DNA from: Paraktedonobacter sp035294465
GTDB taxonomy: Bacteria; Chloroflexota; Ktedonobacteria; Ktedonobacterales; Ktedonobacteraceae
Direction: 5' to 3'
Assembly: GCA_035294465.1 (NCBI GenBank)
Contig: DATGKW010000248.1
Location: 1 to 56,524 of the forward strand
Length of the DNA stretch: 56,524 nt
Shown piece by piece: positions 44,017 through 53,043 of this stretch (position 1 is its first letter; every line of letters starts with the position of its first letter). The position numbers and the translations under genes are program-made. The notes under the pieces are model-generated. The model was not told the origin of the DNA. It did no database searches and saw only the letters and a list, made by a program, of their open reading frames with translations.

Positions 44017-46401
44017 TTATGACGCATTCGTCAGTGCTTTTTGAACCGTCTCCAGGAGAACCTCTTCGGGGCAGGGCTTGCCCAGGAAAGCGTAGGCACC
44101 CAGCTCCATTGCGCGCTGCCGGTGCTTTTCAGAGGAGCGCGAGGTCAGGAGGATAGTCTTGCAATCCGCAATGCCTGGCTGCGAATGCAGGATATTGAGC
44201 AGATCGTAGCCGTTAAGATTGGGCATCTCTATATCAAGTAGCAGCACTTCGGGGGATTGGTCCGACGAGAGATACTCAAGTGCCTCAACGCCATCGCGGG
44301 CTTCAATGACGTGATAGCCAGCACGTTCAAAGGTCTGGCGCAGCGACTGGCGCATGTAAACCGAGTCGTCGGCCACCAGCAAAGTAGCGGGCTGGCGAGT
44401 TGCAGCAGGCTGGACCGGCGATAAACCAGCAGAGGCAGCAGACAGCGCCTGATTGCGCTGCTGCGAGATGTTGTGCTGGATTAACGCAGGCAAATCTACG
44501 ATGAGTAGCACATTTCCTGCGCCATCGACTGCCGTGCCGACAATACCTGGGCGCTTGAGATGTTCGGTCAGCGGTTTCATAATCAGCTCTACTTCGCCGA
44601 CAATCTCGTCCACCTGCAGCGCGACGCGCTTGTGGGATCCCGCCAGCAGGATCAAGGGCGGCAGAGTAACAATGGAGCTGGTGGATGGAGAAGAAAAGCC
44701 TAGCAGTTTCGACAGCCAGTAGACCTGCGCGGGAGGATCCTGGTGTTTATAGTCAATAGAATCGATATAGGAAAGCGGGATTACCAGCCCCTGGCCTGCT
44801 GCCTGAACCAGCAAACCCTGAATGACGCCCTGAGTTCGCGGGAAGCGCAATTGATAGCTCACGCCGCCAGAAGGATTGCGCCGGGCAGCAACAGAACCAT
44901 GGAGCTGCTGGACCGGCCCGCGCAGGGTTTCCAGTGCGCCGCCAGGAATGGGCATTGAGAAGCCAAGATCGATGACAATTTCGTTACTAACCGCCTGGGC
45001 CTGGAGCCAGATCCGATACGTCTCCTGGTTAGGAGAGCGCGGAAGAGAGAGCAGGCTATCGCTGAGACTTATGCGCACCAGATGTAAGAGCGGCTCGGCC
45101 AGCAGATCCAGAATATCCTGATCTATCTCGGTCGTTTCGCCAGCCGCCTCAAGCTGGATTGCCCGATTGTGTCTCTGGTTCAATGTCTGGATAATGCGCT
45201 GTACACGAGTTACCAGAATACTGAAAGGCGCGGAGCGCAGGCGCAGGGCATCGTTGCGCACAACCATTGCCTGCCTCACCTGCTGCTCAATCAGTGTATT
45301 TAGCTGTGTAAATGCTGTTTTGAGCTGAGCGGAGGCGGTAGCTACATCTGCCACAGCTTCGTTAAAGGATTGCAACAGGATTTTGTGCTCGGTAAAGCGA
45401 TCCATCTCCATTTCGTCCCACGCTGCTGCTTCCGGTGTAAGTCCTGATGGCTGGGCCGGAACAGGTCGAGCCTGCGGCTGACGCCCTGTGCGCTGAAATG
45501 TTTCGCGCAGAATACGTGCAACCAGTGAGGATGCGGGGCGTTCCGCAGGTGGTTGGTCGGCAGACCCATCGGGGAACACTACACTGGAGAAAAGGCCCTC
45601 CAGACGACGCAGGCGAGTATGAGCAGCCTGGAGTTCCATCAGGGATTTTGTGACCTGCTTCTGGGCGCTCTGCAAAGGAGTATTTAGCTCGACAAGCTGC
45701 TCGGTATGAGATATCAATTCGTGTAAATTGTGGGTATCGACCTGAGCCGCAGCCATGACCGGAGAGAGCTCTTGTATCTCGTTGGGCGCGGGGAGCGTAG
45801 TATTCTCTTGCGTCTCGGTGGAGACTGGATGTTGCTCCTCGGTTTTGACCTTCAGCCGGGCCAGATCCTGCAAAAGCTCTTGCAGGGGGAGCTGGCTCTC
45901 CTTCCCATCGTTTACAACGCTTTGCAAGGTGAGTTCCAGGGCGTTGATCGCATGCACCAGAGCCATTAGGCCGGTGAGGAAAGCTATGCCGCCGTCTTTA
46001 ATAAGCTGGATTTCCTCTTCAATCTGCGCGGCAATTGCTGACATTGACTCGCAGCCCATTGCTCCCGACGTCCCCTTCAATTTATGAGCCGCGCGGCCCA
46101 GTGTCACCAGACCGGGCGAATTCGTCGAGTTATCCTGTTCCACCTGGCTAAGTGCGCGCCGCATAATGCCTATATCCTCATCGGCCTCGCTGGCGAAGAG
46201 AATGAGCATATCTTCAGGGCTTTCGACGCCAATCAAGCTGTTATCGGAGGAGAGAGCGCTGGTGTTTTGTATCTCTACTGCTTGCTCACCTGAACTACTG
46301 GCAACCACCAGGTCATCCATGGCATCGAAGGCCCGGATAACAGCCAGGTCCTCAGGAGAAAGCTCTTCTGATGAATCAAAAGAAAAAGACTTTTCATCCA
46401 T
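44017..46401 (-). CDS. CheA-like hybrid protein: Hpt, degenerate kinase, CheW, receiver
   Basis: 794 residues. Hpt domain at about 65-175 with His106 in GRAAHKLKGTSGAMG. Long helices at about 215-420 replace P2/dimerisation regions. The segment resembling the CheA ATPase (about 430-535) keeps the final fold (LHGSVAARRNPSGGVSYQLRFP-type end) but where the N box should be it reads LLHLVRISLSDSLLS, with no Asn for Mg-ATP and no DDGxG. A CheW domain (about 540-660) and a receiver (about 675-794, acceptor Asp723 in LLLDIEMPNLNG) follow. Layout is like Pil-Chp ChpA, but it probably cannot autophosphorylate, so Hpt may be fed by another kinase. Start overlaps the cheW gene by 8 bases. Confidence 0.88.
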   Translation of the reverse strand: MDEKSFSFDSSEELSPEDLAVIRAFDAMDDLVVASSSGEQAVEIQNTSALSSDNSLIGVESPEDMLILFASEADEDIGIMRRALSQVEQDNSTNSPGLVTLGRAAHKLKGTSGAMGCESMSAIAAQIEEEIQLIKDGGIAFLTGLMALVHAINALELTLQSVVNDGKESQLPLQELLQDLARLKVKTEEQHPVSTETQENTTLPAPNEIQELSPVMAAAQVDTHNLHELISHTEQLVELNTPLQSAQKQVTKSLMELQAAHTRLRRLEGLFSSVVFPDGSADQPPAERPASSLVARILRETFQRTGRQPQARPVPAQPSGLTPEAAAWDEMEMDRFTEHKILLQSFNEAVADVATASAQLKTAFTQLNTLIEQQVRQAMVVRNDALRLRSAPFSILVTRVQRIIQTLNQRHNRAIQLEAAGETTEIDQDILDLLAEPLLHLVRISLSDSLLSLPRSPNQETYRIWLQAQAVSNEIVIDLGFSMPIPGGALETLRGPVQQLHGSVAARRNPSGGVSYQLRFPRTQGVIQGLLVQAAGQGLVIPLSYIDSIDYKHQDPPAQVYWLSKLLGFSSPSTSSIVTLPPLILLAGSHKRVALQVDEIVGEVELIMKPLTEHLKRPGIVGTAVDGAGNVLLIVDLPALIQHNISQQRNQALSAASAGLSPVQPAATRQPATLLVADDSVYMRQSLRQTFERAGYHVIEARDGVEALEYLSSDQSPEVLLLDIEMPNLNGYDLLNILHSQPGIADCKTILLTSRSSEKHRQRAMELGAYAFLGKPCPEEVLLETVQKALTNAS

Positions 46402-46999
46402 GAGTTGGAGCCCATCCTATCTGTTTTACCAGAGCAGCCAGCAGCGTCGAAATATTAAGTATGGGCATATGTAAATATACTCCGTCGAAAATCTCGGTAT
46501 TCCGCGTGGGTACCAGGCCGGGAGGGTCGGTGAGGGCCGAAATTTGCGCAAACTCGATTCTGCTGGTCAGACCAATCGCCGGAACAAGCAAACCCACGGA
46601 CCGGCCTGTTGAGTGCGCCACCAGCAGCGTACACTCTACCGTTGATAAGGGATGAACACCGGGTGCGGGCGGCAGATAGAGATCGAGATTCACGACGGCA
46701 ATGGTCTCGTCGCGCCAGGCCATGATGCCGGTCATCCAGGCAGGCATTTCCGGCAGACGGGCTAGCTTATGAGGTGGCGGCAGAACTTCTGCAAGATCGT
46801 GCAGCGCGATCAAGCAGGTTCTGCCGCTGAGCTTGCACTCTAAATATTCAGCATGTGTAGGAGCTTCAGGAAGAGTATATACTCGTTGGCGAGCGTAATT
46901 CCAGAACTCCTCATCACTCATTCGCTCCAGATCCCGCATCTGTAACTCCGTCAAAGGAGTGAAAGCGGCAGAGTCTCGTTCATCAAAAGAGGAAGGCAT
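46394..46999 (-). CDS. CheW-like adaptor protein
   Basis: 201 residues. An N-terminal extension of about 45 residues (LERMSDEEFWNYARQRVYTL) precedes the CheW fold, recognisable by ECKLSGRTCLIALHDLAEVL, PEMPAWMTGIMAWRDETIAVVNLDLYL and HSTGRSVGLLVPAIG. It would couple a receptor to the CheA-like protein at the membrane. It is the middle gene of a three-gene operon, 12 bases after the receiver protein and overlapping the CheA-like gene. No chemoreceptor gene is within the window. PilI-like by context. Confidence 0.88.
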   Translation of the reverse strand: MPSSFDERDSAAFTPLTELQMRDLERMSDEEFWNYARQRVYTLPEAPTHAEYLECKLSGRTCLIALHDLAEVLPPPHKLARLPEMPAWMTGIMAWRDETIAVVNLDLYLPPAPGVHPLSTVECTLLVAHSTGRSVGLLVPAIGLTSRIEFAQISALTDPPGLVPTRNTEIFDGVYLHMPILNISTLLAALVKQIGWAPTHG

Positions 47000-47011
47000 A
47001 GAAATACTAGA

Positions 47012-47401
47012 TTAATTGTAAGAAGGCACTCTGAGATGTGAGTGAACGACTGACATTACTTCCTGCGTTCGGAAGGGCTTGGTGATATAGTCCTTCGCTC
47101 CTACTAGCCGCCCTTTTAGGCGATCAATCACACCATCGCGGCTGGAGAGCATAATAATGACGGTATTGCCGAATTGTTGTTTCGCTTTCAAGTGACGCGC
47201 GATCTCATATCCATCCATCTTTGGCAAACCAATATCGAGGATAACGAGATCCGGCACAGGATGCCGTCTCTCGCTCAACGCGCGTAATGCCTCAATGCCA
47301 TCGGCATAGCAAACGGAAGCGATGCCTTCCCGCCTCAAGCTGGTTTCAATGATCTTGCGCACCGTCAATGAATCGTCAATGACCATCACCAGTTTACTCA
47401 T
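47012..47401 (-). CDS. Single-domain response regulator, CheY/PilG-like
   Basis: 129 residues from the ATG at 47401 (MSKLVMVIDDSLTVRKIIE). Acidic pair Asp9-Asp10, phospho-acceptor Asp56 in LVILDIGLPKMDG, a Ser in MLSSRDG and the Lys in YITKPF are all present, so it should be phosphorylatable. No output domain. First gene of the chemosensory operon; the likely phosphate donor is the Hpt His of the CheA-like protein. An in-frame start 26 codons earlier lacks family similarity. Confidence 0.9.
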   Translation of the reverse strand: MSKLVMVIDDSLTVRKIIETSLRREGIASVCYADGIEALRALSERRHPVPDLVILDIGLPKMDGYEIARHLKAKQQFGNTVIIMLSSRDGVIDRLKGRLVGAKDYITKPFRTQEVMSVVHSHLRVPSYN

Positions 47402-47936
47402 AGCGAAATATCCTCTTTCTCCTCTAGACACTACGACCAACATCGCTGGTAAATCATCCAAACTGCTATATCTTCTCATGCATTAAGTGAAAGAAGATAT
47501 ATCTCCGACGCAAGATTGGAGACACCAGTTACCCCACTGAGAGTAATTCTGCCGTTTAAGCCACTCTGGCTTAACTGAACTGCGGCAACTTCCCAAAACA
47601 CGGGCCGGCTGTATCCCCTCTATGACCCCGCCCGCACTGCGAAGGAAAATCCTCTATTAATGGTACCATAGCGTCTGCGAAACTTCAATACACGCGCTAG
47701 AAAAAAGAGGCCGGCAGTGTTAGTGAATGAGAAAAATATGCAACTATTTGTATCTATCAGGTACTCTCAATTGGCCTCCAGTGCCTCTATATACTGCTGT
47801 GTTTATTTTATGGATGCATAGATGTGCATTTACAATTGTCAAATTTGGCGCGTTTGTTACCAATTTGTCATTTTGGAGCAGTGTGTAAACGTTCGGCTGA
47901 AATAGACCGTGTCAATAAGGATATACTCGGTTTCTG
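47402..47936 (-). other. 535-base leader region of the chemosensory operon, structured
   Basis: No convincing ORF. On the minus strand a possible promoter is TTGAAG (47688-47683), 17 bases, TACCAT (47665-47660). Downstream lie several hairpins, for example AAGCCA/TGGCTT near 47560-47575 and CAGT/ACTG near 47525-47540. It does not match any riboswitch class I could recall, including c-di-GMP-I. The part 47700-47936 is AT-rich with no feature. Confidence 0.4.
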
Positions 47937-49103
47937 TCACGATCCCTGCTCTAAGCCGGAGGTTGTTGTCGCGGGCGTAGTGACCGGCAGCGTGAAGGAG
48001 AAGGTGCTACCCTTGCCTGGTTCACTGGCCGCCGAGATGCGTCCACCGTGTGCCTCGATGACGTGGCGGGCAATGGCCAGGCCCAGACCGCTGCCTCCGC
48101 CGCCAGGACCAATAAAGTTTCCTCGTACGCGCGATTGGTTCACTTTGTAAAAGCGCTCGAAGACTCTAGGTAAATCTTCGGGCGGGATGCCGACTCCTGT
48201 GTCACGCACAAAAAAGCTCTGCATTGTTCCTTCTGGCTGGCGCTGCGTGCCTATTACAATGATGCCCCCGGAGGGAGTAAACTTGATCGCGTTGTGAACC
48301 AGATTCACTAACACCCGCGAGATTTGCTTGCTGTCTGCGGCCACCATGGTCTGGCCCTGCTCGATCTGGGTATGCAGAGTGACGCGGTGCCGTTGTGCTT
48401 GCGGGAGCATCCGCGCCATGACCTCACGCACTAGCTTCTCTGCCTCGACTGGCTCAATGCTCATGGGGGTGCGGCCCGATTCGATGCGCGAAAGCTCCAG
48501 CAGTTCGGACACAAGATCGCTGAGAAGCTGGACCTCTGTCTCGATTTTCTCTACAAACCCCTGGGCCTGCTCAGGGTCGGTCTCGATAGCGTCTTCCAGC
48601 GTCTCGGCGAGCAGGCGTACTGATGCCAGGGGTGTACGCAGTTCGTGCGAGATGTTGGCAACGAAATCTCTGCGCACGCGTTCCAGGCGGCGCAGTTCGC
48701 TTAGATCTTCAATTACTATGCTGAAATAGCGATATTCCGGCCTGGTGGGCGTATCCTGGTTCTTTTGCCGCTGAGATGGGGCCATTTTCCTGTGCTCGAC
48801 CGGCGCGACCGAGACTTTCCAGGCACCACCGGTTCTGACTCGCTCAAATTCGCCACTCACGGTCTCGCCTGAGCTGATACTGGCCTGAATTAAGCGCAGA
48901 ATATGTTCATCGTCCAGCAACGAGTCGAGCCGCAGTCCCGTTATGGATTTTGTTTGCTCGAACAGAGAGAGCGCCAGCCGGTTGGAATGGAAGATGTTGA
49001 GATCGGCGTCTATCAGCAGCATCGGCCAGGGCATAGCTTCAACTAGCTTCTGCAAGAAGTGCTTATAACTGATAGCTGCCGACCCGGTGCGCGTTGGTTG
49101 CAT
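47937..49103 (-). CDS. Soluble PAS-containing sensor histidine kinase
   Basis: 388 residues. A PAS-like domain spans about 15-135 (MLLIDADLNIFHSN). HisKA has the phospho-acceptor His153 in FVANISHELRTPL. The ATPase has N box NLVHNAIKFTP, G1 DTGVGIPPED and G2 GSGLGLAIARH, all intact. No membrane helix, so it senses something in the cytoplasm. It resembles the PhoR-type C-terminal part. No response regulator is adjacent; it could be the donor for the CheA-like Hpt protein or receiver upstream, but they are separated by 535 bases. GGAAG precedes the ATG. Confidence 0.93.
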   Translation of the reverse strand: MQPTRTGSAAISYKHFLQKLVEAMPWPMLLIDADLNIFHSNRLALSLFEQTKSITGLRLDSLLDDEHILRLIQASISSGETVSGEFERVRTGGAWKVSVAPVEHRKMAPSQRQKNQDTPTRPEYRYFSIVIEDLSELRRLERVRRDFVANISHELRTPLASVRLLAETLEDAIETDPEQAQGFVEKIETEVQLLSDLVSELLELSRIESGRTPMSIEPVEAEKLVREVMARMLPQAQRHRVTLHTQIEQGQTMVAADSKQISRVLVNLVHNAIKFTPSGGIIVIGTQRQPEGTMQSFFVRDTGVGIPPEDLPRVFERFYKVNQSRVRGNFIGPGGGGSGLGLAIARHVIEAHGGRISAASEPGKGSTFSFTLPVTTPATTTSGLEQGS

Positions 49104-49126
49104 TTCTTCTTCCGACCCCTCCCTGA

Positions 49127-50533
49127 CTATGATTTATGGAGACGCGCGAGAAGCGTTTTAGGAGAGAGAAGCGCTTTAAGCGGAGGGAGCTGGATTGCCT
49201 CAAATTTCCTGGCTGTCAGTCGAGCGCCCAGGCGTATGCCCGGTTCCTCGATGAGTTTATAGAAGAGATAACAAAAGGGCACAATGGCAAGCCAGACAAA
49301 GGCCCAGAGTAATATATCCTCAACGCCTTTCCCAAACTGAGCTGTATATGGATGGATGATGCTGGAGAAGAGAAGCATCAAATTAAGATGCCACATATAC
49401 AGGCTGTAGGAGAGCATACCAATCCATTGCAGAAAACGTGTCTCAAAGAGCCATTTGAGCGCCGGAGTGCCAAAGAGGATGGCCAGAATGCACAGGGCAT
49501 AGCCCACGCCAGCAATCGGCTCTCCAAACCACGCGTAAAGAGACCTGAGCGGCTGCAAAAAGTTCAGCGCGGTAAAATTCGGGGTCGCATCCCGATCTGT
49601 CTCCGCCTGGGCCTGCCAGAGAGCCAGGCATGTCAGTACAATGATACCGGTTCCCCAGATCCAGTAGCTCAAACGCTGGAGGCGAGCTTTAAGATCTCTG
49701 CCCAACTCAGGGTGTTGTGCGAAAATATAGCAGGCACTGATCATCATGCCAAAGGAGAAGATTTCCAGATATTTCCCTTGCACGCCAAATGTAAAGAAGA
49801 TAATAAAATTTATCAGTGGATGAGGCACCAGAACATTCATATCTGGGTGGCGTTGATAATAAACACCAAAGCCTCGGATGAACAGCCCCCAGGTGATGAG
49901 TCCCATACAACAACTCAGTACCACCTTGAGGCGTTCCTGTGGAGAGGGAGGCGAGAAGCGTCTAACGATGCGCGAGAAGGAGAAGGCAATCAGCGGCAAC
50001 AGCATATAGAATTGCCACTCGGTTGCCAGTGTCCAGAACGGCCCGTTGATCTGCTGCCAGGTCTGCGGAGTTGAGTCCATAAAGAATGTGAGGAACAGAC
50101 CAAGCTGTTTCCAGTACGCGGGTTCCAGGTATTTACGATTGGACCAGAGAATCATGATAATCAGCGTGAGGTAATAGCCGGGCCAGATACGAAAGATGCG
50201 CCGCAGATAAAATTTGCGCGCTGATGGCCATTCTTCCTGCAAGATCATGGCCCTGGCATATGGCATGAACAGAAGAAAGCCGGAAAGTACGAAAAAAAGA
50301 ATAACGCCGGTTCGTCCAATATAAGCAAACGCTGTAGCCAGGGGGTCCTGATTAACATCCCAGGGAACACCCACGATGTCGCTGACATGCACGCTGACCA
50401 CGAGTAGCGCCGCGATTGCGCGCACGCCGTCAAGAGCTGCGATATTATTCTTGCCGGCCCGCCGGAGCTTCGGCTTGTTCCTGCCGGTCTTTGCTGTAAT
50501 CCAGGGGAAGGATATCCACTTTGTCTGCACCAA
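49127..50533 (-). CDS. Acyltransferase family 3 membrane protein (OafA-like)
   Basis: 468 residues starting at TTG 50533, or GTG 50530 next to it; no strong ribosome binding site. Ten or so membrane helices. The family motif with catalytic His is in ALLVVSVHVSDIVG, followed by GVILFFVLSGFLLFMPY and the arginine motif YLRRIFRIWPGYY. These enzymes O-acylate surface polysaccharides or lipids. No partner glycosyltransferase lies on the same strand, although a PIG-V-like mannosyltransferase is divergent at 51.1 kb, so glycan decoration is a plausible shared theme. Confidence 0.88.
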   Translation of the reverse strand: MVQTKWISFPWITAKTGRNKPKLRRAGKNNIAALDGVRAIAALLVVSVHVSDIVGVPWDVNQDPLATAFAYIGRTGVILFFVLSGFLLFMPYARAMILQEEWPSARKFYLRRIFRIWPGYYLTLIIMILWSNRKYLEPAYWKQLGLFLTFFMDSTPQTWQQINGPFWTLATEWQFYMLLPLIAFSFSRIVRRFSPPSPQERLKVVLSCCMGLITWGLFIRGFGVYYQRHPDMNVLVPHPLINFIIFFTFGVQGKYLEIFSFGMMISACYIFAQHPELGRDLKARLQRLSYWIWGTGIIVLTCLALWQAQAETDRDATPNFTALNFLQPLRSLYAWFGEPIAGVGYALCILAILFGTPALKWLFETRFLQWIGMLSYSLYMWHLNLMLLFSSIIHPYTAQFGKGVEDILLWAFVWLAIVPFCYLFYKLIEEPGIRLGARLTARKFEAIQLPPLKALLSPKTLLARLHKS

Positions 50534-50630
50534 TTTATTCTCTTTTCTGCAATGTGCCTGTCTATCAGTATAGCGGAAGAATCAAGTGCAGGCAAATAAA
50601 CTGGTTCGCAACCTGTTTCACGCGAAGATG

Positions 50631-50864
50631 CTAAAATTCAGTAGGACTTTCTAACCATCTCGAAGGGGCTGAAAAGAGAGGGGGCGGATATTCATATAAT
50701 GGCGGTTGCTCGCCTGTTAGGGGAAAGAAGATGAGCGCTGGCGCGGGCAAGGGAGGTATGCCGGAGGGCATATCAGATTTGAGCTGAGGGCGGCCGGTTT
50801 CTCCGATCCAGAAGAAGAACAGCACTACCCCTAGTACGCCGGCCCCTATGCCAAACAGGAACAT
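50631..50864 (-). CDS. Small single-helix protein with proline-rich tail
   Basis: 77 residues. A hydrophobic start (MFLFGIGAGVLGVVLFFFWIG) is followed by a Pro-rich tail (PPLPAPALIFFPLTGEQPPLYEYPPPL). Ribosome binding site weak. No family recognised. Given its clear membrane segment it may be real, but the evidence is thin. It would lie upstream of the acyltransferase gene in the same direction. Confidence 0.35.
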   Translation of the reverse strand: MFLFGIGAGVLGVVLFFFWIGETGRPQLKSDMPSGIPPLPAPALIFFPLTGEQPPLYEYPPPLFSAPSRWLESPTEF

Positions 50865-51124
50865 CGTTCCCAGGCTGCTTATGCCTTTGCAGCAAATTCT
50901 TTGTCAGACGAGAGTAAATGGGATTTTTACTGTTTCATTCCTTCTGAAGGATATCCGTTCTTTGCCATGAGAAACGGTGTGCAGGCTCATGAATTTTGGT
51001 AAGATTTCCTGATCAAAAAAGCTTGTCGCAAAGAGGAATGTTTGCTATATTGCAGCAGGACGGTCCTATTCTCTTGTAGGGAAATGTGCCTGTCTATCAT
51101 GCATTGTAAGAGTAGAGATCATCA

Positions 51125-52312
51125 ATGTACATATTTAAAACCTCTTTAAAAGAGGCTGGCTGGGTATTTTTGCTGAGCCGCTGCTTGATACTGGCTGTAA
51201 GTTATATTGGCATTCTCTTCATAGCGCTTCCTGGGGCCAGCAGCACACTGATCTGCACCCAGGCGCTTCAGGCCAATCCATGTATTTTTCTCTGGTATCG
51301 TTGGGATGCAGTGGCCTTCGCGATCATAGCTCACCAGGGATACGTTTTTGCACCATCGGTCGCCTATTATCCTCTCTGGCCTTTATTAATTCACTTTGGG
51401 GGCTTGCTTCTCGGTGGAACTTACCCTCTTTCGTATTACCTGGCGGGCTTGCTACTGGCCAATCTCTGCTTTTTCTTTGCCCTGGTGCTTTTCGATTACT
51501 TACTCGCCGAGGAGTTCGAGCCTTCGCTGGCCCGGCGGGCGCTCTTCTACCTGGCATGTTATCCCTATGCCGTGTTCTTCTTTGTGGGCTATAGCGAAGC
51601 GCTTTTTCTCCTGCTCAGTCTCGCGGTTTTTCTCTTGCTGCGGAGGAAAAAAATGTTGGATTGGTGGCTGGCGGGCCTCTGCGGTTTTCTGGCAGCTCTG
51701 ACGCGCTCAACCGGAATACTGTTGAGTATTCCTTTCTTCGTAGTATATATTCAGCGCTTCTGGCTACCTTCTCAGCGCGATCAATCCAGTTTTCTGCAGA
51801 AGCTTCACGGCTTTATGCCCATGCTCCTGATCCCGACCGGAGTCGCGCTCTATATGGCTTATCTTGGCTACACCAAAGGGAATCCTTTTCTTGTAGAAAC
51901 ATTCGAGGGGAGCTACTGGCATCGTCATTTCTCTTACATATGGTACGCCTTCGCTCCAACAGTCGTAGCTGTGCTGCAAGGTCCTTTCTTCTCGTTAAAC
52001 GTGTTGAGAAACGGACTTGATCTGACCTTTACACTTCTGCCAATTACCGTTCTCATCCTCGGTTGGAAACGCCTGCCGCTCCACTATAATCTTTTCGCGC
52101 TCTCCATCATCCTCTTTTCACTCTCCTTTGCCCAGGCTTCGGAAGCCCCGCTCACTTCGCAGCCGCGCTATATGATGAGTGCCTTTCCTATCGTAATCAT
52201 CTGCGCCCTCTGGGGTAAACGCTCGCGCTTCGACCAGGCATATCTCGTGCTGGCAATAGCCATGCTGGCCATCAATACGCTGCTGTTTGCAACATATCAT
52301 TGGGTAGCATAA
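51125..52312 (+). CDS. PIG-V-like mannosyltransferase
   Basis: 395 residues with about ten membrane helices. The family feature CIFLWYRWDAVAFAIIAHQGY near residues 53-73, an acidic and aromatic external loop, and YYPLWPLLIH follow the PIG-V / dolichol-phosphate mannosyltransferase pattern. Such enzymes transfer mannose from a lipid carrier to lipids or proteins on the outer side. The long Leu/Phe-rich helices (LFLLLSLAVFLLLRRKK) fit. The ATG has only a weak ribosome binding site. Substrate unknown. Divergent from the acyltransferase. Confidence 0.82.
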   Translation: MYIFKTSLKEAGWVFLLSRCLILAVSYIGILFIALPGASSTLICTQALQANPCIFLWYRWDAVAFAIIAHQGYVFAPSVAYYPLWPLLIHFGGLLLGGTYPLSYYLAGLLLANLCFFFALVLFDYLLAEEFEPSLARRALFYLACYPYAVFFFVGYSEALFLLLSLAVFLLLRRKKMLDWWLAGLCGFLAALTRSTGILLSIPFFVVYIQRFWLPSQRDQSSFLQKLHGFMPMLLIPTGVALYMAYLGYTKGNPFLVETFEGSYWHRHFSYIWYAFAPTVVAVLQGPFFSLNVLRNGLDLTFTLLPITVLILGWKRLPLHYNLFALSIILFSLSFAQASEAPLTSQPRYMMSAFPIVIICALWGKRSRFDQAYLVLAIAMLAINTLLFATYHWVA

Positions 52313-52325
52313 TTACGTGGGTCTA

Positions 52326-52712
52326 TCAGGGTAGGGCCACATTGTCGCTGATACCGTGAGCTACGCCATTACTGGAGAGTGTCAGGCGCGCGGGCACAAA
52401 GCGATTAGCAAGAGGAAAAGTCACAACCAGTACGCCGTTGCCATAGGTGGCGGTTGCTTGCGAGCCATCCACGGGTTCAGGCAGAAGATAATCACGGTAA
52501 TAGGCTCCTACGCTCCACTCATCGAGCAGCAGCACTTTCACATCCTTCAGCAGGCCGCGCACTTTCCCGTCGAGCAAGAGGCGCCCGTCATCGGTAATTT
52601 CAATCGCAAGATCTTCAGGCTCCATTCCCGCCATGGGCGCGGCCACCGTCAAGCGATCCTCGGCCTGGTAGACCTTTAATGGGACTTGCTGAATCTTAGC
52701 TTTTTCTGGCAC
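52326..52712 (-). CDS. Small heat shock protein, Hsp20 family
   Basis: 128 residues starting at GTG 52712, with AAAGGAGG eight bases upstream; the frame is open to 52994 but the extra 94 residues do not look like protein. The alpha-crystallin domain reads LKVYQAEDRLTVAAPMAGM with an end motif ATYGNGVLVVTFPLAN, and short tails on both sides. It should act as an ATP-independent holdase chaperone in the cytoplasm. Convergent with the mannosyltransferase gene, 13 bases between stop codons. Confidence 0.88.
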   Translation of the reverse strand: MPEKAKIQQVPLKVYQAEDRLTVAAPMAGMEPEDLAIEITDDGRLLLDGKVRGLLKDVKVLLLDEWSVGAYYRDYLLPEPVDGSQATATYGNGVLVVTFPLANRFVPARLTLSSNGVAHGISDNVALP

Positions 52713-53043
52713 GGAAAATGCCTCCTTTATGATAACTGCACTGGACAGCATAAGGTGAGAGAACCTGCTGTCTTCAGTCTCGTTTCGTTGAATCATGAAT
52801 AGCACGTATAACGAGAGCCGAAAGAGACAGGAAAGAAGTAAGCTGAGCCTTCTTCCCTGACCGCTTGTAATTCTCAAGTAGGATTCGAAAATAAGCTTCG
52901 ATTTCCCAACAGGCTGGCAGTATTCCAAAGAAGCGCTTGATAATTGGAGGATAAACTCGTTTGTTTTAAATAAAGCTACATAGGTAAGAAGCACGCAAAC
53001 TCTAGCGTAGATAAGGGAATTTGCGGAATTTTAGGAGTAAGGT
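52713..53043. other. 330-base spacer with a tRNA-like fragment
   Basis: Upstream region of the hsp20 gene and of the PLDc_N gene. The only notable content is the tRNA-Asn 3'-end-like stretch listed separately. No promoter, CIRCE-like or other heat-shock operator was recognised. Confidence 0.4.
52863..52889 (-). repeat. Copy of the tRNA-Asn 3' end (relic or attachment site)
   Basis: The minus strand here reads TTCGAATCCTACTTGAG, identical at 16 of 17 positions to the T-loop and acceptor part of tRNA-Asn at 53585-53569, and the similarity continues with gaps to TACAA. Same orientation, about 700 bases downstream of the tRNA gene. Such copies are left where elements integrate at tRNA 3' ends; only the PLDc_N gene lies between. 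Confidence 0.6.

Noticed and set aside
47520..47620. c-di-GMP or cobalamin riboswitch upstream of the CheY-like gene
   Set aside because: Some local similarity (GGGGTAACTGG), but core conserved elements of either class are not found.
52713..52994. 94-residue N-terminal extension of Hsp20
   Set aside because: No family similarity, covers the tRNA-like fragment, and GTG 52712 has an AAAGGAGG site at ideal spacing.
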